Shown in pieces: positions 33,598-41,054 of a DNA stretch of 64,000 nucleotides. Every line of letters begins with the position of its first letter. Position 1 is the stretch's first letter. The notes under the pieces were generated by a model. The model was not told where the DNA came from. It did not search any database and was given only the letters and a program-made list of their open reading frames with translations. Origin of the DNA: Microbacterium sorbitolivorans (GTDB lineage: Bacteria > Actinomycetota > Actinomycetes > Actinomycetales > Microbacteriaceae); assembly GCF_003327285.1 (NCBI RefSeq), contig NZ_KZ848474.1, forward strand, positions 620,001 to 684,000. Direction: 5' to 3'. A program made the translations under genes and the position numbers.

Positions 33598-34914
33598 TTA
33601 GCCGGCGAGCTGGTCGACCGCGGATCCCCAGCGCTCGTTGAGGTCGGCGAAGAAGGAATCCTTGTCGCCATCGGCCTGGCCGCGGGCGACATCGACGAGC
33701 TGCTGGCGGTAGATGTTGCCCCAGATGTCGACCTGCGACGCGTCGGCGACCGAGCTCAGCAGCCCCTCTTCGCCCTCGGGCGCCGGGTCGTTCTCGATGA
33801 GTTGCACGCCCGCGTCCTCGAGCGAGGAGAGGTTATCGGGCAGGTCGGCCGACTTCACGGCCGAGATCATGCCCTGCGAGTCGGTGAAGCCCGAGTCTTC
33901 GATGAGCCAGTCGAGCCACGCGTGGGCCGCGGTCTTGTGCGACGAGTTCTTGTTGATCGCGAGCTTGTAATCGCCGCCGATCGTCGAGAACTGCTCGCCG
34001 TCCTTCGACGACGGGAAAGCCATGAATCCGATGACGTCCTCGGACGCGCCGGCATCGGTCGCGGCGGTCTGCAGCTGCGAGATCGCCCACGAGCCGAGCA
34101 CCATCGATCCGATCTTGCCGGTCGCGAGGTCGGTCTTCGACTGCTCCCAGTTGGTCGTGAGCGGGTCGGCCTCGTTGAGGCCGGCGGCCACGACGTCGTA
34201 CAGCAGCGAGTCGATCGCGTAGATGTCGGTGCCCTCGGTCCAGGGCGCCTTGTCGTGGGCCATCTCGTTCTGCGCGCCGGAGTTACCCGTGATCGCGTCG
34301 ATGTTCGACGTCCACTGGCCGCCGAGCGGCCAGCCGTCCTTGTAGTTCGTGTAGAAGGGCGTCGCGTCGGTCTCGGAGGCGATCTTCTCGAGCGCGTCGA
34401 GGAACTCGTCTTCCGTCGTGGGCAGCTCGGTGATGCCGGCGGCCTCGAAGACGTCCTTGTTGTAGATCACGCCGTTGGCGGTGCCGCCGAGCGCGAGGCC
34501 GTAGACGTCGCCGCCGTAGGCCTTCTCCGAGACGAAGCGGTAGTCGTCCGTCAGCTCGTCGACGGTGCCGAGCGGCTCGAAGAAGTCGGGGAATTGGTCG
34601 GCGGGAACCTCGGGGATCAGCAGCACGTCGCCGTAGCCGTTGGGGCTGCTCATGCGGGTGCGGACGTCGTCGGCGTAGTTGGTGATCGCCTCGACCGTGA
34701 CGTTGATGTCGGGGTAGGTCTTCTGGAACTCCGCGACGTACGCGTCCCAGGTGCCGTCGGCCTCGAGGTCCGTGCGGTTGGTCAGGAACGTGATGTCGCC
34801 CGAGAAGTCGCCGTCGTCGCCGGACTGGTCGGACGAGCCGCCAGAGCACGACGTGAGCGTCAGCGCCAGCGCCGCCGTTCCAGCCAGGGCAATCATTGCC
34901 TTGCGTGTAGCCAT
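33598..34914 (-). CDS. Sugar ABC transporter substrate-binding lipoprotein (mannoside locus)
   Basis: A 438-residue CUT1 binding protein. Signal peptide with lipobox Cys23 (LTLTSCSGG). Mature part begins with a Ser/Asp-rich linker and DITFLTNRTDLE. The start at 34914 is chosen because GGAGGAG stands 7 nt upstream, better than the ATG at 34929. It heads the operon binding protein-permeases-GH2-kinase-lacI. Ligand inferred as beta-mannooligosaccharide from the operon. Confidence 0.87.
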   Translation of the reverse strand: MATRKAMIALAGTAALALTLTSCSGGSSDQSGDDGDFSGDITFLTNRTDLEADGTWDAYVAEFQKTYPDINVTVEAITNYADDVRTRMSSPNGYGDVLLIPEVPADQFPDFFEPLGTVDELTDDYRFVSEKAYGGDVYGLALGGTANGVIYNKDVFEAAGITELPTTEDEFLDALEKIASETDATPFYTNYKDGWPLGGQWTSNIDAITGNSGAQNEMAHDKAPWTEGTDIYAIDSLLYDVVAAGLNEADPLTTNWEQSKTDLATGKIGSMVLGSWAISQLQTAATDAGASEDVIGFMAFPSSKDGEQFSTIGGDYKLAINKNSSHKTAAHAWLDWLIEDSGFTDSQGMISAVKSADLPDNLSSLEDAGVQLIENDPAPEGEEGLLSSVADASQVDIWGNIYRQQLVDVARGQADGDKDSFFADLNERWGSAVDQLAG

Positions 34915-34978
34915 GTGATGTCTCCTCATTGATGACGGGGTATCGCACCGACGCTCAGGGCCGCGGCGGAGTGATGTC

Positions 34979-35016
34979 AGCGTAGGACAATTGATCCGCT
35001 TTTGTAAAGCGCTTCA
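34979..35016 (-). promoter_or_regulatory. Promoter and LacI-type operator of the mannoside operon
   Basis: On the minus strand TTTACA (35003-35008), 18 bp, TACGCT (34979-34984). TAAAGCGCTTCA (35005-35016) with core AAGCGCTT is a typical LacI-family palindrome and overlaps the -35 box. Either of the two LacI proteins of the locus could bind. Confidence 0.55.
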
Positions 35017-35111
35017 GTAATTTCTGTCCGATCGTGTCCTCCCGTTTTTTCAGGCGACGCCCGTGATTACGCGGAAGGCGGGAGCCCGTGGTGAACTAAT
35101 GTCCTTCGTCG

Positions 35112-35129
35112 ACTAAAGTATCTTTTAGT
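35112..35129 (+). promoter_or_regulatory. Inverted repeat before the divergent lacI gene
   Basis: ACTAAA-GTATCT-TTTAGT (arms 35112-35117 and 35124-35129) lies 17 bp before the lacI start. Possible autoregulatory site distinct from the GC-centred operator at 35005. Confidence 0.4.
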
Positions 35130-35146
35130 ACACAAGGGAGTTGCTC

Positions 35147-36154
35147 GTGACCATCCACCAACGCGCGACGTTGCAGGACGTCGGACGGCTCGCCGGAGTG
35201 AGCCCGAAGACCGTCTCGCGCGTCTTCAATCACCGCGACCAGGTCGCGCCCGAGACCGTCGAAATCGTGCTCGCGGCGGCGAAGCGCCTGCGGTTCCGGC
35301 CGAACACGCTCGCGCGCGGGCTGCGCCGCGGCGGCACCAACACCGTCGGCTTCATGATGGGCGAGCTCGGCAACCCGTTCTATTACAAGATCGCCGAGGG
35401 CATGGAGCGCGAGCTCGCCGGACACGGGTACGCCCTCATCGTCGCGACAACCGACGACACCGCCGAGGGCGAACAGCGGGTCGCCGACGCGCTGCTCGCC
35501 CAGCGGATCGGAGCCCTCGTGCTCGTGCCCGCGTCGCCCGACCAGTCGCACCTCGAGGGCGAGCGCCAACTCGGCACCCCGATCATCGCGATCGACCGGC
35601 CGGCGCGAAACGTCGTCGCCGACTCGATCGTGCTCGACAACAGGTTCGGCACCGAGGAGGCCACGCGGCGCCTGCTCGCCCGCGGCCATCGGCGCATCGC
35701 CTACGCCTGCAGCCCCGCGTCGGTCTACTCGCAGGCCGAGCGCATCGCGGGCTATCGCGCCGCGATGGCGTCGGCCGGCGTGACCGACACCTCGGCGTGG
35801 GAGCGCCTCGAGGATGACCGCACGGTGTCGCTCGAGCGCATCGTCGGATCGCTCCTGGACGCGCCCGAGCCGCCGACCGCCCTCATCTGCGGCAACAACC
35901 GCATGACGATCGGGGCGCTCCGCGCCCTCCGCGGGCGCCACGACGACCACACCGCACTCGTCGGATTCGACGACTTCGACACCGCCGACGTCATCGGCGT
36001 CACCGCGATCACCTACGACCCGGTAGAGGTGGGCCGCCGCGCGGCCCGCCTCGCCCTCGCCCGCATCGCGGATCCATCGGGCTTCAGCCAGCAAATCACG
36101 ATGCCCACCTGGATCGTCGAGCGCGGCACGGGTGAGCGCCCCGTTCCGGTTTGA
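35147..36154 (+). CDS. LacI family transcriptional regulator, divergent from the mannoside operon
   Basis: A 335-residue repressor. Helix-turn-helix LQDVGRLAGVSPKTVSRVFN, hinge LRFRPNTLARGLRRGG, then the sensor domain. GTG at 35147 is preferred over TTG at 35141 because GGGAG ends 6 nt upstream. The final codons (RPVPV, stop) are formed by the left arm of a repeat hairpin, so the element has created or overwritten the C-terminus. Likely controls the divergent mannoside operon. Confidence 0.87.
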   Translation: MTIHQRATLQDVGRLAGVSPKTVSRVFNHRDQVAPETVEIVLAAAKRLRFRPNTLARGLRRGGTNTVGFMMGELGNPFYYKIAEGMERELAGHGYALIVATTDDTAEGEQRVADALLAQRIGALVLVPASPDQSHLEGERQLGTPIIAIDRPARNVVADSIVLDNRFGTEEATRRLLARGHRRIAYACSPASVYSQAERIAGYRAAMASAGVTDTSAWERLEDDRTVSLERIVGSLLDAPEPPTALICGNNRMTIGALRALRGRHDDHTALVGFDDFDTADVIGVTAITYDPVEVGRRAARLALARIADPSGFSQQITMPTWIVERGTGERPVPV

Positions 36155-36494
36155 GAATCGGTCCCTTATCGGCTGGGGAGGAGCAGTTTCCCAAACGGGA
36201 ACCTTGGGCGGCCGGGTTCCGGTTTGGAAATCTGCTGTTCGTTGGTGTGGGAGCAGCAGTTATCCGAACGGGAGCGTGGGGTGTCCGGTTCCGGTTTGAG
36301 AATCGGTCCTTTGCCGGCTGGGGAAGAGCAGTTTTTCGAATGGGAACCTTGGCTGCCCGGGTTCCGGTCGCGCAATCGGTCGTTCCGGTACCCCGGGAGC
36401 AGCCGTTTGCGCGACGGGAGCGTCTCGCGTCCGGTTCCGGCCGCCCAATCGGTCATTCCGGCACCCCCGGAGCAGCAGATTGAGCGACCGGAAC
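36143..36494. repeat. Five tandem hairpin units, 72-73 bp period, between convergent genes
   Basis: Units at 36143-36202, 36216-36275, 36288-36347, 36361-36421 and 36434-36494, with 12-13-bp linkers. Each is an imperfect palindrome: left arm GTTCCGG..., right arm ...AGCAG...CGGGAAC. The arms vary between units but stay complementary, e.g. GGTCGCGCAA with TTGCGCGAC in unit 4 and GGTTTGAGAA with TTCCCAAAC in unit 1. The array runs from inside the lacI stop region to the stop codon of the histidine kinase. Confidence 0.85.
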
Positions 36495-37924
36495 TAGGGG
36501 GTGGACAGCGGCAGCGCCACCGTGAAGCTAGCCCCGCCGGTGTCGCTCGACACCTCGACGGTGCCGCCGTGGGCCTGCACGATCGCGGAGACGATCGAGA
36601 GGCCGAGGCCGGCGCCGCCGGAGGCGCGGTCGCGGGCGGATCCGCCGCGTGCGAAGCGGTCGAACAGGCGCGGCAGCACGTCGGGCGCGATGCCGGGGCC
36701 CTCGTCGGCGACGGTGATGCGGGCGTGGGTGTCGTCGTGGGTGACGCTCGTCGTCACGCGGGTTCCGGGCGGGGTGTGCATGCGCGCGTTGCCGAGGAGG
36801 TTGATGACGACCTGACGGATCCGCCCCGGGTCGCCGACGATCTCGACGGCCTCGTCGACCTCGACGAGCCACTCGCGGGTTGGATCCGCGGCGTGCGCGT
36901 CGTCGACGCTCTCGATCGCGATGAGCGCGAGGTCGACGGGTTCGTGCCGCAGCTCCTGGCCGGCGTCGAGGCGGGCGAGCAGCAGCAGGTCGTCGACGAG
37001 GCGGCCCATACGTTCGGCCTCCGACTCGATGCGGTCGAGCGACCGTGCCGGATCCGCGCCGTCGGCGAGCGCGAGCTGCGCGTATCCGCGGATCGACGCG
37101 AGCGGCGTGCGTAGCTCGTGGCTGGCGTCGGCGATGAACGCGCGCAGGCGATCCTCGCTCTCCTGGCGCGCGCCGAGCGCGTCTTCGACGTTGGTGAGCA
37201 GGGCGTCGAGCGCGGCGCCCACCCGCCCGACCTCCGTGCGCGGATCATCGGCGAGCTCGACGCGCTCGGGGAGCGTCACGGCACCCTCGGCGAGCGAGCG
37301 CTGCGAGACGCGCTCGGCGGTGTCGGCGATGCGCCGCAGCGGGTGGGTCAGCGTGCTGACGAGCAGCGCGATTCCGGCGGCGGCGATGATGATCGCGGTG
37401 AGGGTGACGGCGCCGAGAATCGCGCCGAGCGAGGTGAGGGTCGCCGTGACGTCGCGCGTCGACTTTCCCGACACCACGACGCTGTCGTCGACGGTGCGGT
37501 CGGCGACGCGGAAGGATCCGATGGTGCCGCCGAGGTCGACGGTAACGGGCTCGGTCGTCGATTCGACGGCGTCCCAGAGCGTCTGATGCTGCGTCGCGGT
37601 GAGCGAGACGGCGTCGCCGTCGGGGCCGACGTACGACGAGCTGATGACGGATCCGTCGCTGCCGAACACGACGCTCAGCGTATCGATGCGGGGCCGGGGA
37701 CCGGATCCGGAGGGTGCGTCGGAGCCGGGACCTCCGGGGCCGGGTTTGACCGCGAGGTCGAGCCCCACCTGCACGTCTTGGTTGAGGCGTTCGTCGAGCG
37801 AGGCGCGTAGCGCGAAGACCGTCGCGGCCGCCGAGAGCAGCAGCGTGACGAGCACGAGCAGGGTGACGCCGACGATGAGCCGGCGGCGCAGCGGCCAGCG
37901 GCGGATCGCGCCCGCCAGGCTCAC
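36494..37924 (-). CDS. Sensor histidine kinase
   Basis: A 476-residue membrane kinase. Membrane segments at about 13-38 and 165-190 flank an extracellular sensor of about 125 residues that is Gly/Pro-rich near 60-78. HAMP follows, then the phospho-acceptor His269 in ASHELRTPLAS, an N box (INLLGNARMHTPPG), G1 (DEGPGIAPD) and G2 (GGAGLGLSIV). Complete. GTG start overlaps the response regulator stop by GTGA. Divergent from the DUF3500 lipoprotein gene, a likely target. Confidence 0.9.
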   Translation of the reverse strand: MSLAGAIRRWPLRRRLIVGVTLLVLVTLLLSAAATVFALRASLDERLNQDVQVGLDLAVKPGPGGPGSDAPSGSGPRPRIDTLSVVFGSDGSVISSSYVGPDGDAVSLTATQHQTLWDAVESTTEPVTVDLGGTIGSFRVADRTVDDSVVVSGKSTRDVTATLTSLGAILGAVTLTAIIIAAAGIALLVSTLTHPLRRIADTAERVSQRSLAEGAVTLPERVELADDPRTEVGRVGAALDALLTNVEDALGARQESEDRLRAFIADASHELRTPLASIRGYAQLALADGADPARSLDRIESEAERMGRLVDDLLLLARLDAGQELRHEPVDLALIAIESVDDAHAADPTREWLVEVDEAVEIVGDPGRIRQVVINLLGNARMHTPPGTRVTTSVTHDDTHARITVADEGPGIAPDVLPRLFDRFARGGSARDRASGGAGLGLSIVSAIVQAHGGTVEVSSDTGGASFTVALPLSTP

Positions 37925-38652
37925 GGCGTGGCCGGCTTGATCGTGTAGCCGACGCTGCGCACCGTGTGGATCATCGCGGGGCCGAGCGAGTCGATCTTCT
38001 TGCGCAGATACGAGATATAGATTTCGACGACGCCCGACTTGCCGCCGAAGTCGTAGCTCCAGACGTTGTCGAGGATCTGGGCGCGGGTGAGCACCTGGCG
38101 CTGGTTCTGCATGAGGTAGCGCAGCAGGTCGAACTCTTTCGCGGTGAGCGTGATGGGCACCCCGCCGCGCTGCACCTCGTAGCTGCGCTCGTCGAGCACG
38201 AGGTCGCCGACGACCAGGGGCTCGTCTTCGTTGCGCGCGCCCACATAGCGCCGCGCCATTCCGCGTACGCGCGCCACGACCTCCTGCAGGTTAAAGGGCT
38301 TCGTGACGTAGTCGTCGCCGCCGGCGGTGATCGCCTCGATGCGGTCGTCGACGCCATCCTTCGCTGTGAGGAACAGCACGGGAACGTCGTTGCCGGTGGT
38401 GCGCAGGCGCCGCAGCACCTCGAGGCCATCGATGCCGGGCATCATCATGTCGAGAATCACGACGTCGGGCGCGAACTCGCGCACGGTGTTGAGGCCGTCT
38501 TGCCCGTTGTTCGCCGACTCGACCTGCCACCCCTCGTTCTGCAGTGCCATGGTGAGGAGCTCGGCGAGGTTGCGCTCATCGTCGACGACCACGGCCCTCA
38601 CGGGGCTGCCGTCGATTCGCGTGAAGGCCTGGGGAGACGCCGCACTAGTCAT
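37921..38652 (-). CDS. OmpR/PhoB-family response regulator
   Basis: A 243-residue regulator. The receiver domain has Asp24-Asp25, phospho-acceptor Asp68 (VVILDMMMPG), Thr96 and Lys118; the C-terminal winged helix ends VEIYISYLRKKID...HTVRSVGYTIK. Translationally coupled to its kinase. A 9-bp inverted repeat sits just upstream in the shared region with the DUF3500 gene and may be its binding site. Confidence 0.92.
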   Translation of the reverse strand: MTSAASPQAFTRIDGSPVRAVVVDDERNLAELLTMALQNEGWQVESANNGQDGLNTVREFAPDVVILDMMMPGIDGLEVLRRLRTTGNDVPVLFLTAKDGVDDRIEAITAGGDDYVTKPFNLQEVVARVRGMARRYVGARNEDEPLVVGDLVLDERSYEVQRGGVPITLTAKEFDLLRYLMQNQRQVLTRAQILDNVWSYDFGGKSGVVEIYISYLRKKIDSLGPAMIHTVRSVGYTIKPATP

Positions 38653-38656
38653 GGCT

Positions 38657-38717
38657 TAAGTGTCGCGCATCCCGGAGGCTTCGAGTGGCGGGACGCGGCA
38701 AGTCTTATCGACACTTA
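38657..38717. promoter_or_regulatory. Inverted repeat between response regulator and DUF3500 genes
   Basis: TAAGTGTCG (38657-38665) is repeated inverted as CGACACTTA (38709-38717), 52 bp apart, in the 139-bp divergent region. Candidate sites for the response regulator or paired promoter elements. Confidence 0.45.
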
Positions 38718-38791
38718 GCGGGCTTCATATCGTTCGTGAATATCGGGCCCGTTGTATGGGATCCAGACAGCAACCGACGAAGGAGAACGCC

Positions 38792-40090
38792 ATGCTGACT
38801 GCAAAGACGAAGAAGCTGACCCTCGGCGCCGCAAGCCTCGCGCTCGCGGCCAGCATGATCCTCACCGGGTGCGCCGCGGCGTCCGGGGGAGCGACGACGA
38901 CGACCACGACGAGCACCTCGAGCAGCACGGCCGCCTCGAGCTACTCGAGTGACAGCGACGACGCGGCGACGACGAGCGAGACGATCTCGAGCGTCTCGAC
39001 GGCGGTCGAGTCGTTCCTCGCGACCCTGAGCGACGAGCAGCGCGAGACCGTGCTCTATGCCTACGACGACGAGACGAAGACGACGTCCTGGTCGAACTTC
39101 CCCGCCACCTTCGTCGAGCGCGCGGGCCTGAACCTCAACGACCTCACCTCGGAGCAGCGCGCCGCGGCGATGGCGGTGCTCGAGGCGCTCCTGAGCGACG
39201 AGGCGTACGAGACCATCACCGGCATCATGGGCGGCGACGAGTACCTGCTCGAGAACTCGAGCAGCACCGAGACCTCGCTCGGCCAGTACTACATCGCGTT
39301 CTTCGGCGACCCGACGAGCGACGACGCCTTCGAGGTGCAGTTCGGCGGACACCACCTCGGCATCAACGCGACCCTCGAGGTCACCGAGAACGCGATCACC
39401 TTCGCCCCGACGCACCTCGGCGTGCAGCCCGCGGTCTACACCGACTCCGAGGGCAACGAGGTGCAGCCCTTCGACGGCATCTACACCGACGCCTTCGCGT
39501 TCTTCGACAGCCTGACCGACGAGCAACAGGCGACCCTGACCTCGGGCGACGTCAGCATGTGCGCTCCCGGCGACACGTGCGACTTCAGCACGGGCGACGG
39601 CCTGACGGGCGCCGACCTCACCGACGAGCAGCGCGAGCTCCTGCTCGATCTCATCGCGAACTGGGCCGGAATGGCCGACGAGGAGACCACGGCCGACGCC
39701 CTCGCGAAGATCGAGGCGACCCTCGAAGACACCGTCATCGCGTGGTCCGGGGAGACGAGCTACGACATGAGCACGGGCGACGGCATCTCGTTCTCGATCT
39801 CGGGCCCGAACGTCTACATCGCCTTCCAGGCGCAGCAGGGATCCGCGGGTGCGGACGTCGACGGCGTCTCGACCTCCGGATGGGGTCACGTGCACACCAT
39901 CTACCGCGACCCGAGCAACGACTACGCGAACAGCGTGACGCAGCAGGCCGCGTCCGGCATGTCCGGCGGCCCCGCGGACGGATCCTCGGATGGCGGCTTC
40001 CCGGGCGGCGACCTCCCCGACGGCGCCGCCCCTGGCGACGGCGAGATGCCGACGGACGCGCCGGCGGACGACGCCACGGCGACCGAGTAA
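38792..40090 (+). CDS. DUF3500 family lipoprotein
   Basis: A 432-residue secreted lipoprotein. Signal peptide with lipobox Cys27 (MILTGCAAA), a Thr/Ser-rich linker (35-60), then a domain with the family signatures FGGHHLGINATL and VHTIYRDPSNDY, matching DUF3500. The C-terminus is a Gly/Pro/Asp-rich low-complexity tail. Strong AAGGAGAA site before ATG 38792. Histidines in GGHHLG hint at metal binding. Molecular function unknown. Divergent from the two-component system; a terminator follows. Confidence 0.82.
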   Translation: MLTAKTKKLTLGAASLALAASMILTGCAAASGGATTTTTTSTSSSTAASSYSSDSDDAATTSETISSVSTAVESFLATLSDEQRETVLYAYDDETKTTSWSNFPATFVERAGLNLNDLTSEQRAAAMAVLEALLSDEAYETITGIMGGDEYLLENSSSTETSLGQYYIAFFGDPTSDDAFEVQFGGHHLGINATLEVTENAITFAPTHLGVQPAVYTDSEGNEVQPFDGIYTDAFAFFDSLTDEQQATLTSGDVSMCAPGDTCDFSTGDGLTGADLTDEQRELLLDLIANWAGMADEETTADALAKIEATLEDTVIAWSGETSYDMSTGDGISFSISGPNVYIAFQAQQGSAGADVDGVSTSGWGHVHTIYRDPSNDYANSVTQQAASGMSGGPADGSSDGGFPGGDLPDGAAPGDGEMPTDAPADDATATE

Positions 40091-40107
40091 CCCGCTCCCC
40101 TCAGACC

Positions 40108-40150
40108 GCGAGAGCACCCTCGATGCTGCCGAGGGTGCTCTCGCCTTTTC
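40108..40150 (+). terminator. Intrinsic terminator after the DUF3500 gene
   Basis: Perfect 15-bp stem (40108-40122 with 40130-40144), 7-nt loop, then CTTTTC. Good candidate for a factor-independent terminator. Confidence 0.8.
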
Positions 40151-40228
40151 ATGCAGGAGGCCGCCCCGTTCACCCTCCGGACACCCGCGCGACACCGCGC
40201 GTGACGGATCCGCGTGTTCACTGGCGCG

Positions 40229-40897
40229 ATGGGTTTAAGGTCTCGCGTTTTCATCGGTTCGATCGCAGTCGCGGTGGTCGCGCTGCTCGCCGGCTGCACG
40301 GCGCCGGACACGGCGGATCCGGCGCCGGCAACCGCGAGCCCGGCCCAGCAAACCCCGACCGTGGATCCGTACGCGCCGGTTCCCGAGCCGGGCCGCACAA
40401 TCGAGGCGGATCCGCCCGCGGAGGCGCGGGATCTCGCGGGCTGGGTCGTCGCGCTTGTCGTGTCGAGCGACGACGCCGAGTCGCGCTCACTGACCGACGC
40501 CGCGCGGGAGGCGGCCGAGCGCGAGGGCGCGCTCGTCGAGGAGTTCGTGGCTGACGGGGGAGCGATCACCGTCGAGTCGGCGTTCGACGACGCGCTCGCC
40601 GTGGAGCCCGACGTCGTGATCGGGCTGGGGGAGCGCACGTCCGACGTGTTCTCGTACCTGACGGCGCAGTGGCTCGACCAGCAGTTCCTCATCGTCGGCG
40701 CGCAGCTGCCAGAACCGACCGATAACGTGACCGCCGTCATCTGGGAGGGCGCGACGTCGCGCGGATCCGGGGCCCCGGCCGACGGGGATCTCGACGCCGC
40801 CGGGACGACGCCGGCGCGCGTCGCGGGCGCGATCGCGGCGGGTCTCGGATCCGTCGCCGACGGCACGACGGGCGTCGTCCTGAACCTCGCAGAGTGA
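40229..40897 (+). CDS. Small lipoprotein with a periplasmic-binding-like domain
   Basis: A 222-residue protein. Signal peptide with lipobox ALLAGC (Cys23), a Pro/Ala-rich linker to about residue 60, then a Rossmann-like alternation (VVALVVSSDD, DVVIGLGERTSDV, FLIVGAQLP) resembling one lobe of BMP-family substrate-binding proteins; it is too short for two full lobes. GTG at 40214 is an alternative start. No ribosome-binding site stands out. Function unknown. Confidence 0.65.
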   Translation: MGLRSRVFIGSIAVAVVALLAGCTAPDTADPAPATASPAQQTPTVDPYAPVPEPGRTIEADPPAEARDLAGWVVALVVSSDDAESRSLTDAAREAAEREGALVEEFVADGGAITVESAFDDALAVEPDVVIGLGERTSDVFSYLTAQWLDQQFLIVGAQLPEPTDNVTAVIWEGATSRGSGAPADGDLDAAGTTPARVAGAIAAGLGSVADGTTGVVLNLAE

Positions 40898-41054
40898 CGA
40901 CTTCGCCTCGTCGTTAGGTGAACGACACTCGTTGTTCATGAGGGGGTCGGGTGGGGGTCATCTGACCTCTCCAACGTGTTGCGGGTGCGTTTTTGTAACG
41001 TACCAATCCCTCTCACGCTCAGATCGGAGCTCCCCCTTGCTGATCACTGACAGC

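Noticed and set aside
36143-36494. CRISPR array in the regular 73-bp repeats
   Set aside because: Each unit is itself an imperfect palindrome with covarying arms and short conserved linkers; there are no unique spacers of constant length and no cas genes.
36152-37114. Open frames running through the hairpin array into the histidine kinase region
   Set aside because: Their translations are repeats of the hairpin DNA and antisense of the kinase; no independent coding signal.
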